This document shows, piece by piece, positions 36,134-49,245 of a stretch of DNA of 64,000 bases. Below the pieces are notes generated by a model. That model worked only from the letters and a program-made list of their open reading frames with translations, was not told the origin of the DNA and did not search any database. Made by a program: the position numbers and the translations under genes. Within the stretch, counting starts at the first letter, position 1; every line of letters starts with the position of its first letter. The stretch comes from Vigna angularis (Eukaryota > Streptophyta > Magnoliopsida > Fabales > Fabaceae), in contig NC_068977.1 in the NCBI RefSeq assembly GCF_016808095.1, positions 24,887,364-24,951,363 of the forward strand, read 5' to 3'.

Positions 36134-39100
36134 TGTTTTTGAGTAAAATTTCTTTTACAAATTGAGTACAAAGGAAGAAAACCTCGTAATACTTTTTTTT
36201 TTGCTCAACTTTTTTTTCCTTAAAAGTGTTTTTGAAGAGAGTATGAATATGCTAACTGATTAACATTACATAGATATTTATAAATGTGTACATAATACAT
36301 TACCCAATACATGACTTTATCAAATTTTTCTTTTCTCCAACTTTGTCAACAATATATTTTGTTTGGATGAATAAATTTATTTTATAAATATTTTAAAAGT
36401 AGATTGTAAACAAAAAGAGTAATAATAAAAATTTCTAAAAACTTTATTAAAAATTAAAAATATTAATTAAATGATATAATTTTAGAAAATTAGAAAATTC
36501 AAAATTAAATAAAAAAGAAAGCAAATAGTTAGGATCGACGAGAAAAATTAAAAACAAAGAATAAAGAAAATAATAAAAGAAAGGAAAAATAAAAAAAATA
36601 GAATCATTTAATAAAAATTAATTAGTTTTTTATGTACGATGAATTACATTTTGTTGTTTTTCTTTCACCTACTTATTACTTTTTACACCCCTTCCTACTC
36701 CATCGTATTTTCTCTCCACTCTTAACCTGACACCCGACACGTGGTATACATTCTCTTTCCTAACAAATTCTTCTATATTAGTAATAGCGCTCATGGGATT
36801 TTAACAGTTACCCATCACTCGCTCGTCAATTGCATTCCTCCCACCAAATCTTCTTGATCACCTTCTTATACTTATTCATATTACTCTCTTTTAGAAAATC
36901 TCATCACCTCATTTAGTTACAATTAGTTTTGACTATACTAGTGATGTACAAAACTTTGGATAGTAAAACAAAAAATAATAGAAATATAGAAATATGTCAA
37001 TGATATAAATAATAAATTTTATATTTTAATACACTACTTTGACTATTAACACTTTATCTTCTGTTTTTTCTAAATTTACAAATAAGTATTCATTATTATA
37101 TCAAATCTTTATAAGATAGTGTTGTTGTAGCAAAATTTCTTACGTGGGATATATATCAAAGTTAACTCAATCAATTAAGGTAATAAATTATAGTTTCTTT
37201 TTCATCGTGAAACGATAATGGTATTTTAATAAATTATTGAGTTTGTTTTAATGCATTTCAACATACTGATACGAAAAAGTAGGCAAATTAAGTGTGTTAT
37301 TTTAATCCATCATTCAACCCAGGTTTAAATTTTTAACTATATAATCAGTCTAATAAGTAGACGATTAAGATATTATTGTTTTCATTTAATTTTTAAGTAT
37401 TATATTCATTAATCAAATAATATTATAAATTATTTTGTATATATTAAAATTTGTAACAAGCATTTTTTTTTCAAAGGTGGGGAAGAAACATATTTATACA
37501 CAAGAAAACTCTTTCGAAATAAAGGGAATGTGTTTTGAAAAGTACCTTGTAATTTTCACATTTCGGAAATCTATTTTTGTTTTCTTAACATCAATAAAAA
37601 TAACTCTTCTATTCTTTCCAAATATCAAACCAAAAAAATGTTTTGAAAAATATTTTAGAAATACTAAAAACAAAAAATAAATATTTTGAAATAATGATTG
37701 TATTGCATTTCATGACGGTAGTTCAGGAATTAAAAGGTAAAGAAGGAAGTCAATGTACCCAATATATTTTTGATTAATTGTTTTTCTTGTTCAATAAAAT
37801 TCAATACCAGAATATAGTAAAATTATAAGTAAAATTCTAATAGTTTAGACAATAAAAAGAGAAAGAGTTGTGTGTTTAGAGAACATTTATATATAATACT
37901 ATTAAGGGGTATACAGACAGTTGCTCCCTCCACCACCGTGCATCTCCCTACTTTTCATATATTCCAAAAATACTTCATAGTAAATATAAGTTTTACTATT
38001 TAACTTGACTAAATTTTTTTAAAACTCTAAATGTGTCCTACACCCCCACCTTTCACTTTCGCCTTTTCTCGCGCGGTGCGGTGATTCGAGTGAGCGAGAC
38101 AAGAGGTTAGTACTTTTTACATGTTTGCATTCACCGTTCGCCTAACAACGGAGTCCCAAAGTTGCATCCATCGTCCATTCTCACTGTCCCTTGACTGTAA
38201 GTATTCTCATGATTATTCTTTTGTACGTTTATATTCATAACTACCACTACAGTGCCCTTTCTTCTTCTTTACAACTTTCATCATATCATACCAAATTTCA
38301 CACATCAAAATATAAATATAATTGTAAGCAAATTTAATTTAATTTTTTTTTATCTGTTTTATCTTATCTTCACTATTTTCACACGATAACTTTTTGTTGC
38401 GTTCCACATCACACGTGTTAACAAAACGTGTGAGGGCAATGATAGAAGAAACTTTTCTCGGAACTTTGGACAGAGGTCATTTCTTATTTTTCTTTGTTTA
38501 AGAAGTGTTGGAGCAAAGGAAAAATTATTCTGTTTGGATTATTCATTTTGTATCGATAATGCGTTTTTCAAAATTTTATTTTGAGATATGTGATCCATTT
38601 GTTGTTTTCATATTAAGAATTTAGCAGTGAGTTAAATTATGTTTAATAGTTTTCATGAATGTGGATATGCAGAAGAAGAAGAAAGTGAAAAATGGGAGAT
38701 AGACAGTGAATCTGAAATGAAATGGACTTGACATGTATATTACTGGTGAGAAGGAACATTCCCTTTAACCTCTCAAGCAATAAGAACAAAGTGAAGCCAA
38801 AAAGTGGAGTTTCCGTTTTCCATTTTTCACAAAAAGACACCATTGCTACACCACACGCAGAAAGACATCATTTCATTAACGGATGTTAACATCCGTCCGG
38901 TTTCCCATATTCGTTCCCTTACCAAACGCATGTTGACATCCGTTGCACAATATTAAGAATATAAACCAATAAAAATAACTAAAAAAATATAAATAGAAAA
39001 ATATAAAAATAACTAATAATTAAAACACTGAAACACATTGTCAATCTACTCTTTAACGAATCCCCATATCCATTCACGCGTCTTGATATCCGTTGCACAC

Positions 39101-42031
39101 AGTTACAGATATTGACATCCGTTTCATTTATCCACACATGTTTTTGTCGCTCTGCTTAATTAACCCGCTGCACGACCTTCAACTACCTTCAACAACCAAT
39201 GCACCACCACCTTCAACAACTACCACTGCACCACGCCAGCACTGAAGCTTTCCACCTCCAACAAAACACACCAAGGAGAAGAGAAACACACAGGGAGGAG
39301 AGGAGAAGCAGAGAATTTGAGCTCGAACATCAAATAAGTGGGGGTGCACGGTGGGGACGAGTGTAAATATTAATGAAAAGTAATTGAAAGTTAAAAGATA
39401 TTTACTGAAGGGGATGAGGGGTAAAATTGAAATGGGATGGTGCAAATAGCGTTCTGTGGTGGTGGAGGGAGCAACCTCCAAGCAGTGTATATAGAAAAGG
39501 AATATGTAAGCGAAGCCCATAAGGTGTAGTATGATCTTTGGGTGGCAGCTTCTTCCTGCACCCACATATATTTTCTCTTGTTCCCCATGAAGAGAGATTT
39601 CCCAGTTTGCCCTTCTAGATTCTAAAATTTAGAAGTCAATAATTCCTGAATTATCCCGAAGTCATTTTTTTTCTTAAAAAAACTCTAAAATTACACAATT
39701 TAAAATTGAAAACGACTTTGAAATTATACCATTTGAAAATTCAATAACTTTTTTATTATATATTCTGAAAAGTTTTTCTTAATCTTCTCCTACTTTTAAA
39801 ATTTACTTTGGTTTTTAATTACACAACCTAGAAGTCAATTTTATCTTTTTAATTTTACAATCTAAAATTTTTTCTTTGAGAAAACAAAAAATTTAGAATT
39901 ATACAATGACAAAATGAAAATTTTCTTTATATAGAAGGTGCAGAAAAAACATATGGAGGTGAAGGAAGAAGCAGCCTCTCTAGGTACATAGGTAGGGCCA
40001 AGCCCATAATGGGTCAAAGAGCTTTTGATATGTGTGATTTGATTTAGTAATTATGAATTGTTTTATATGGTTGTGTGTGAATAAAGTGAGTTTGCCTTAA
40101 ATAATTTTGGTCTCTCTGTATGAACATGTAATTTTGGTCTTTCTGTTTTAAACTAGAGACATTTGGTATCCTATTTCAAAAAGTCAGTAATTTTAGTTTA
40201 ATCTTCAACTTATCTATATTTATTTGTGATATAATATTTAACATATTATTTTTTATAATACATTAAGTAAATATAGTAGGTTTAAGGTATCTAAAACCTT
40301 AAAAGCTTTTAGGTAAAGTGCAATTTAAAACAAGTGTGTGTGCCTAAAACAATGTGAAGCAGTACAAATGGTTTTCTATTGTTTGGTGAATTGGGTAGTT
40401 TGAGGCTTAGATGAGTAGGACCATGCTATGAGTAATCTTTGTGATGTTACAATATTCCATAGATCCTAATTCTTGGTGACAAGGAAGGCACATACATGCA
40501 TAGATTCAACATTTGCAACTGAAATTTATATTTTTGGAAAAAGAAAGATTCAGCATCATGAACTCAGCCAACACTACTTGGCATACCCTTTTCACTGTTT
40601 CTGCAACTTTTCTTACATATGAAGGATGTGATATATTCGGTTACATTCCTTTTCTTTTTTCTGTAGCTTTTATTCTCAAAATCAATATTATTAATAAAAT
40701 ATTATAATTAGTTTCTAAATCAGAATCTAAATTAATTAGTCTTTAATATTAGCTATCAAAATTTTAACTAATTATTATTATTAAATTATTATAACATGTA
40801 GTTAAAATTTTGATACTTAACATTATAACTCTGATTTAATATTTTTTTTATATCAATAATAAAAACTAATTTAGATATAATAATCTTTAATTTATAAAAT
40901 GATATCAAATTTAGTTAGTATAATTATTAATTATTTTTTGTCTCTAAATTAGTTATTAATTAATTATTTTCTTGTAGTGATTTTATAATAAGTTGATTGG
41001 AGTTATCTCAAATATTTTTTCTGGATTATATTTTTATAAGAGGTACTTTCTTCAAACAATAAGAGTCCATTTTCTAAAGAAAGTGTAAATTAAGAGAATC
41101 TCAAGTCTTTTTAGGTAGAAATTCAATTAACAATTTTAAAATTCAGTTGATGTTTTTGAATCCGATATCGACATAAAATTCATGAAAATAGAAGCTAAAG
41201 GACATTGAGTATCTGGCCAACAAAAAGGACATAAAAAGTTAGAAAGAAAAGAGGTTGAATATCAATAATTAATTAACTTTGTGGGGTTTGGTTGTTTACT
41301 TCCATTCCAATGTAGTTTTCTTCAGGTTTGGGCGGTTTGTCCTTATCTATGTATTCCAAAAGGAAAAAAAAACTTTGGTGGAACACTTAATGTGAGAGGA
41401 AAACAAACTTGTGTTTTCCCAGGTTATGTTCTATAATTACTTACAGAAAATGGCTGCATTTGCAAAATAGTGTTCAAAATTCTTGAGAATTCTCTCAACA
41501 ATGTAATTAACTAAGCCTTGCCCACATGATTTTAACTTTTAATCCACAATTAGAACAAAAGAACAAAATATCACATCGATGGGAAATACAAAAGAGACGT
41601 TCCAAAACACAATATTATTTATAATCCTCTAAGTTCAAGTGATTCATTTGTCCACCTAACAATCCATATTTATTAGCATAAATGTAGAAATTTGCATTAG
41701 AATGAAATCAAATATTTCGTGAAAAATTTGAAGTAATTGAGTATGCAATTAAATAATGTACATTTCTAAATTTATACATATTACAAATGAAAGAAAATAG
41801 AAACTTCTGTATACACTAAACTATCTTTGTATTTATATAAAAAAATATATGTATTTATATATTGGCCTACATAAGCTTATTTTAGTTTATTTAAAGAAAT
41901 TTTATTTTCCTAGAAGTACTTTTGAAAAACTTTTTCAAGCCATACATAACTTTAACGGTTGAGACTAGGGTTACTTGAGGATTCTTAGAATTTACAAAAG
42001 AAACGTTTTAACTTATATACATTAAGTAATT

Positions 42032-42087
<56 letters not shown>

Positions 42088-44496
42088 CATGTTTCAAAAG
42101 TATTTTCTCATTAATCTATTGAAACATCCCCTAAATGAACAAAGAAAGTGATTTGTATTACAGAATCTTAATCTGAAAAAGTGATTTGTCTTATTAAATA
42201 GCACATTAATGGTCAGAAGTAGAGCCATGAGAAAAGGAGAAGACGTATTAAATGTTACTTAGTCTAAATGAAAAGCAGCATTTGAATTAGGGTTATGAGA
42301 AGTGAAGATGTTGAGTTCATGCACCGTGATGGCGTCTTCTGAAAAGGACATAGGCAGAAGATTACTTTCGAGTGAATTTTGTGCAGGAAAGTCTTTTTCC
42401 ATGGCCAAAAGGAAAAACAAAATTTGATTGGAGAATGATAGCCTCATAACTTTTCCAGCATGCAAAGTGCTTTAGGCCACAAACATCTCATTGCTTTTAT
42501 TGTAGCCAAAGTGTGAAGATGGTACACTCATATCACACTTTCTCACTTACTCCTATTTTCACTTCGACTCTAATTATTTTTATACTCAAATTTTCATGCA
42601 TTTTCTCCATCTTTTAAGAAACATTGAGATAGAAAAAAAATTGACACAACAAAGGAAAATCATAATCAAACTACACACGTTTATAAAAAAATATTTAAAT
42701 AACAAACAATTTTAAAGAAAAAATAATCAATTATTATAATAACTAATTTATAAATTAAAAATTGTTGATCCTAAAATAGTAAATATTATAAATAAAATAA
42801 TATAATTAGTGATCAATAAATCTTTAAATTAGTCACTAACATTAGTTATTAAAATTTTGACTAACAAATAAATTAATATATAAATTGATCACTAATTAAC
42901 ATATTAGTTATTATTTGTTCTGTTTCATTGGACTTTTTAGTTCTCTTTAGGGTTGATATTAATAAAAAAGAAATAAAAATAGACATCAAAATGTATAAGG
43001 ATTAAGGATGGTTATATATATATGTCATCCAATAACTAATTACCTTATTTATAAATTTTAATTTGGAGTCAACTATATGCTACACAACAAATTTGGCCAA
43101 AATGTGTGGCAAGAAAATTTTCATTTTCCACTAATTATATGTAACATAGAGGAAGTGAAAACGAAAGCAATGGTTTGAATAAGAGAGTGCATAAGTTATA
43201 ATATTCTATATACATATAAATGATTGTGACTGAATCGTTACTAAAAACTATTCCAATATAATGTGTCAGTTGGCACAATTGCAAGTTGCAAATGAGAAAA
43301 AAACGAAAAATAATTGAGATGAAAAAGTGGCACCCACTTGCATATAAAGAAAGCCAGTGGGCAGCTTCTGACTGCACCAATCTCCCTTTTTTTGTTCTTT
43401 TCTCATTTTTTTCTTACTGCCAATTAGGTATGTTAGGTTTACACTCTCTTTGTCGGTTCTACTTTTGTGTAGTTTCATGCATCATAGGAGTTGGGTAAGA
43501 TTTTCAGCACTAAGTTTCACAAATGTAAATATAGTTTACACACAAAAGGAAAGGATCTCATCAATCACTTGCTGTTAATACTTTCACAAACTTAGGTCCA
43601 CAAAAATTTTAGGTACCAACACTATTTATTCTCTTATTTAATAAAATCTACTTTGTATATATAATAACTTATTTATGTACTTCTTTTTGTTAAATATGCT
43701 AACAAACAATCTCAATAGACATGCTTCAAGAAAAAATGTTTATTTATCAAAATGGACATTTTTCTTTGATAAAAGGTATGATGTGAAAAGATCATTATAT
43801 TACTAATAAAACATAAAACGTGATACAAAAGAAATTTTAGCATAAAAGTGAAGTGAAAAGATTGAAGATCACTTATAATTAATCAAGCAATGTCACTTAT
43901 ACATTATGTACGACCCATATGAGATTTTGGACATGGAAAATGAGCAAAATTCAAAAGATCAATTTTTTATATTGAGATTGGTATAGTTACCATGTGGAGT
44001 ATGGGGATGTGCTGATAAAAAATTTCCATTAATCTAACTATTGAAGACTGTTTAGATTAAAATTAACTAGTTTATCAACACATATTTATTTATATTATGA
44101 TAAGATATGAGAAGTATAAAAGGTTAAAAAAAAAGCAGAATGTCGTTCATTTCTTCCACCTACTAAGTTAATGTCAAGTAACAATGAGTTCATTGTGAAA
44201 AGTTTGTGAATTCAATTTTAAATCACTTTTCAATTAACCAACTAAAGAAATTTTCAACCTACTTTATTTAACTAGTTATAGAGCAATAACAATTGACATA
44301 ACTTTATAAATAAACTAATACTAATTATTTTTTTTGTATTGAACTTCTCCTTGACGAGATCATAAATTTGAATATATTTATTATTATTGTTTTTTGTCCT
44401 TGCTTGAGTGTAGTTATTTTTATATGGATAGATTTAGTTATATGATGAATTTACAACTCAATAAGTTATCAAGTCATTAAAATTAAACATATAAGA
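36134..44496. other. Long AT-rich spacer
   Basis: No convincing gene. Visible: an 18-bp inverted pair GTTGCTCCCTCCACCACC (37920-37937, complement at 39458-39475); a perfect 18-bp palindrome ACGGATGTTAACATCCGT (38879-38896); a long (TA)n run (42039-42085); and two related AT-rich MITE-like stretches (about 40690-40981, ending TTTTCTTGTAGTG, and about 42740-42910). ORFs at 39179-39588 minus and 43135-43478 minus lack any family resemblance. Confidence 0.55.
42039..42085. repeat. (TA)n microsatellite
   Basis: About 23 uninterrupted TA units. Confidence 0.95.
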
Positions 44497-44951
44497 TGTA
44501 ACATCCCAAAAATTTTCCCTTTAAAATTCAAAATTTTAAAAAAGTTGTAATAATACAATTACATTAACACCATGTAACCTCAAACTTAAATCTATACATA
44601 AGTTTTAAGCTCGTAGTTGACTGCAGAGATATCATTGAATCCCTCTAATCTGCTCTTCCAAATCTTCCTTCATATACACCAGATCATGCGACAATTCTTC
44701 CTCTGCTCCCGTATAACAAATACGTTATACGATCATCACAAAAATATAATTTTCCCGGCACAAACAAACAAGTAAGGGTGAGCTAACATGCCACACAACA
44801 ATTATAAAACATCCATAATTACTTCAATAAAAACATCATATAATATTTAGGTCAGACATTCTCATATACTATCATACCACAATTCCTACTAGACACTCAT
44901 CCGGATGATACGTTGATGAGCGGTCACGGGAGGTTATGCACTTGTGATGAC
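44497..44951 (+). mobile_element. Start of a gypsy-type LTR, cut by the Tat/Ogre-like element
   Basis: Begins TGTAACATCCC, a frequent start of plant gypsy (chromovirus) LTRs, and contains GTAAGGGTGAGCTAACATG. It is interrupted at 44951. The remainder should lie beyond the right edge of the window. Confidence 0.45.
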
Positions 44952-45084
44952 TGTCAACACTCAATTTCGTCCGGGTTGATTAAATAAAATTTATTTTCAC
45001 AAAAAAAAAAAAAAAAAAAGAAATAAATATCAAAAAATACAAAAAATATAATAACAAAAAAAAGGCGGAACAAGAAGGAAAGAA

Positions 45085-45800
45085 GACGTTCGTCCCAGGC
45101 GCCCATCTAGCGCTCCAATTATTGAACGTTCGTCCCATACCGTTCGTCCTCAAACATGAATCTTTAGGACGTCCGTCCTCTGCATGGCGCAACCGTTCGT
45201 CCTCTGCCCTGACCGCCCGTTCGGTTTCTTCAACTATGAAACGTTCGTCCTCGTCTTAAAGTGTTCGTCCTCTTTGATCAAGCGTTCGTCCTCTGACGTT
45301 CGTCTTCTACCCTGCATGCAACCGTTCGTCCACTCTCAGTGACGATCACTTCCTCATCTACCGCTCGTCCTGCTCTTCTGCCGTTCGTCCTCACCCGTTC
45401 ATAATTCAACCGTTCGGCTCGGTCCTTTGGACATTCGTCATCAACCGTTCGGCCTGACAAGTATGCGTTCGGCCTTGATGTTGATTGAACGTTCGGTCAT
45501 AGTGTTTTGAACGTTCGGCCTTGTTTTGTTTGGTCTCAGCTGAACGTTCGGTCTTGTGTTGTGTAACGTTTGGTCTTGGTGTGTTTTTAAGCGTTCGGTA
45601 CTAGTTTGTTTTGAATCTTAAACGTTCAGCCTCTCAGGTTTATTGTTCACGTTCGCTCTTGATGAGATTTGATATTCGGAACGTTCGGCCATTTAGTCTT
45701 ATTAACGTTCGTTTGAGCGTTCGACCTAGATCAGAGGCTTCCGTGTGAACATTTGGTTTGAGCGTTCGGTCATGTAATTTGGTCGAACGTTCGTTTGCTT
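45085..45800 (+). repeat. Cluster of CGTTCGTCC / CGTTCGGCC motifs
   Basis: Several dozen irregularly spaced copies of GTTCGTCC and GTTCGGTC/GTTCGGCC, the reverse complement of the forms in the solo LTR at 29094-30190. Confidence 0.85.
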
Positions 45801-48764
45801 TGACCGAATGTCCAAAAAGTTGGTGGCTGCATTTTAAATTTGTCTGAGCCTTACAGCAAGGATTACCACCTCCAGCTGCCGCTGTCCGCCATTAACCGTC
45901 TGAAAAGCTGTTTGCAGTATGGGTTACTGCAAGAGAATATTTTTGGTAGGCTCTCTTCTTGGCTGGAAGCAGACACGACTGGAAGCATGGGGAGCAACAC
46001 GCTGGCAGCGTCATGGGCAGCTCCATATTCACGGCCCCGCTGGAAGGGAAGCACACCAACACATCACAGAATTGCTGGGAGCACATGATCAAGCACACCA
46101 CGCGGCCATGTGAAAGCTGCTGACGGTATGGGCTTCGCGATTTTAAAAAGGAGAAACAGAGAATATTCTTGGCTGACTCCTTCTCTTTTGTCTGCCACGG
46201 GTGCCCATGTTCTGAAAAGTCTGGCGAGACCACTTCCTTCTCCCATGTGCTTCCTCTGGAACATGCGGCATGAGGTGGTGGTTGGACGTCCATGTGCACG
46301 ATTTGCCTTTTCCAATTGAATAATTCATCCCTGGGCCCTGATCCCTCTGGGCTCATGACCCTCTCATCCATATGCACCCGTCACCCATAGCCACATACAC
46401 TGACGGTCATACACTTTTTTTTGGTCTTCACATCATCAACCAATATCCAGTAATCATCGTCAATATCCTATCATCACTTTCACCTCCGACACCACCTCCA
46501 GCATCATTATTCTCATCTCCGAGACCCTTGATCCCTCTCTACACCTATCATCCTCACCAAAGCCTAACCTACAACCTCCATAATCATCACCAACATCCAT
46601 ATTCACCCACTGTCACGGCCACCATCACCAGCACCTCATCCCTATCCTCACGACAATCACTAACTCCATTGCTTCCAACCCGTACACGACGTTCACTCAC
46701 TACCACAACCATCCACGCAACCAACCTCATCACTTTCATATCCAATAACTCACGGTCAGAGCCCATCATCTTCATCTCACTCTTCATTCATCTCCAACAC
46801 TACCGTCTAGCTCCTTCATCACCGTTGCACCACTGTAACTCTCCACCACCCATATTCACCCACTGTCACAGAAAAAACCAGACACAAGCTCCAGCTTCAT
46901 CACTGCTGATATGCCTCTCGAACACCATCCACATAGCAACTCCAGCTCCATCACGCTTATATTCGTCCAGCAAGCCTTCATCCATCATTGAAAACGCTTT
47001 ACAACATTCCAGCAGGGAGCATCCAACGGCTAGAGGAGTGCTCGGGAGAGGTGTTGCCAGCAACACGTTACGCCGCCACTCCCAACGACTGAGAGACCAC
47101 TACATTACTCCGCATTCAGAGGGAGGAGCACCTTACCGAATGAGGAAAGCCAACCACGAAGAAGACCCAGGGCTTAACAAAGATAAACCAAGCTTCAAGA
47201 GGTAAGTAATGCCTTCCACTCCATGTTTTTCCGAGTTTGATTGATAGACCTTGAATATGCCTCTGTTAAGTTGCCTTTGAGTATGCCTCTGTTATGTTTG
47301 CATGTGTTAAGCTTACGTATGTTAAGTTTGCATATGTTGTTGTGTAATGAATGGCTAGTGTTGTAAATATTTGTACACGTCTGTTGTTATCGAAAATCAA
47401 TCTTCATCCCTTCATGACACTGAACGTCCAACATCAATCATCCATACACAGCCAACTTCATCACTTTCATATCCAACACCCACGGCCATTGTTAACACCT
47501 CACGACCACTACCTATCTTCACCCATCATCATTGCACCACTGTAACTCCCTACCGTGACCAGTCCAACACCGTCATCATCTTCCTCGGAAGCCTTCCACC
47601 CAAACCGCCAAGTTGCTGTCACCATTCTTCAGCCGCCGCTGTCATCCTAGTCACCGCCGCACTATCACCTTACCTCACAACCATCTCCAGCGCCTACATT
47701 TAACCCGTCATCTTTATCCTTACCCTGCGGCCAGCATCTTAAACTTCATCCCAGCTACCCTTCCATTTCACTCCCAACACCCTATTACCTCCAACCCGAT
47801 TCAACAACCTCCAAGTCGTCTACCTTCATCTCCGATTCCTTCGAGTCATCAACACACATCATCACCCTCGTTCACGACCTATCCTCATCCGGTCATCATC
47901 TTCCTCCAAATTCACACACTGTAACTGCTACCCTTGAGCACCCACGGCCACTGCTAACATACACGGCCAACATCACTTGCTATTTCCTCCATCGCGCAGC
48001 CCTTCATTGCACCGAACCCCTCTCAACATCACACCATCACCCATAAGCTAACCACCCTCTCATGACATCCGATCTCCAAGGATCAATCACCGTCACTTTT
48101 AACTGCCCCTGTTGCTGACCGTTGACTGCCGAGAAGGGAAGGAAATATTCATCTCTCTTGCGCGCGAAGAAGAGGAGCGGGAGAGAAAATCCGGCGTCAT
48201 GGCTCGCGGTGAACAAAGGTGACTCGCGGCAACCGGTCGTTAAAGGTGGCAGCATGCAGGGGTGGCGGTTTCCGTCAATGTTCTTTGGCTGGGAAAGGAA
48301 TGTTTTGATTCGTTTGTGGTTGTTTGAAATGGAAAATGAGAAAAGTAAGGGAACCCCTAACGTTTCTTTCTGAATTCGGAATAAAGGCTTCGGGCCGCAC
48401 CCCCATATTTCACATGCACCCCCATATTTCACCTGCATACCTCATATTTCACCCGCGCACCCCCTGTCCTTTCTTTTGGGCTCGGATCCATGTCTAAAAA
48501 TGATAAAAACGAAGGTTCTTTCTTCGGTACCCCGCTCTTTCCTACATCCTGCTGCTCTTTGACCTTTATTTTCTTGTTTTTGTTCCTTGATTTTTATTAT
48601 TTAGTTTTTTACGATTGTTACTCCTTGTACAGTACCCGCCCCTTGTTTTGTTTATATTTGTTAAACTTGTTTTTGTTTTACATAAAAATTACAAAAATAT
48701 GTAAAAATTGTAAATAATAAAAAATATATAAAAATTAAAAAAAACATTTAATGTAATAAATATC
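45801..48764 (+). other. Middle of the Tat/Ogre-like LTR, no gene recognised
   Basis: The first part (45840-46380) has less biased composition and overlapping short ORFs on both strands. 46380-48030 is rich in CATCAC/TCACC on the plus strand and gives a 277-codon low-complexity ORF (46372-47205) with no domain. AAGAGGTAAGTAA near 47200 resembles a splice donor and might serve an LTR-started transcript. Confidence 0.5.
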
Positions 48765-49168
48765 GGTATGAGTACTCGTGCGATCGTACGCATCAGCCTA
48801 TTACTTATTGCCCAAATATAAAATAAAAGAGAAAGCCGTGTGAGTGCTCGTGCGATCGTACGCATCAGCCTAGTACTCATTACGCAAAATAATAAAAGAG
48901 AAAGCCGTGTGAGTGCTCGTGCGATCGTACGCATCAGCCTAGTACTCATTACGCAAAACAATAAAAAGAGAAAGCTGTGTGAGTGCTCGTGCGATCGTAC
49001 GCATCAGCCTAGTACTCATTACGCAAAACAATAAAAAGAGAAAGCCGTGTGAGTGCTCGTGCGATCGTACGCATCAGCCTAGTACTCATTACGCAAAACA
49101 ATAAGAGGAAAAAGCCGTGTGAGTGCTCGTGCGATCGTACGCATCAGCCTAGTACTCATTACGCAAAA
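48765..49168 (+). repeat. Tandem array, six units of about 70 bp
   Basis: Units recur at 48840, 48910, 48980, 49050 and 49120 after a diverged first unit. Each contains GTGAGTGCTCGTGCGATCG, then TACGCATCAGCCTAGTACTC. It is the reverse complement of the array at 27102-27368, with two more units. Confidence 0.92.
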
Positions 49169-49245
49169 AATATAAATATTACAATAAAAAATAACAAAAA
49201 AAATGTAAAATCTTCAAAAACCAAAAACATCTACTTTTCAAACTA

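Noticed and set aside
44980..45192. Minus-strand 70-codon ORF at the LTR start
   Set aside because: Made of the CGTTCGTCC motif cluster and a T-rich stretch; no domain.
46372..47205. 277-codon ORF in the Tat/Ogre-like LTR
   Set aside because: Low-complexity Ser/Thr/His/Pro translation of a CATCAC-rich stretch, no domain, inside an LTR.
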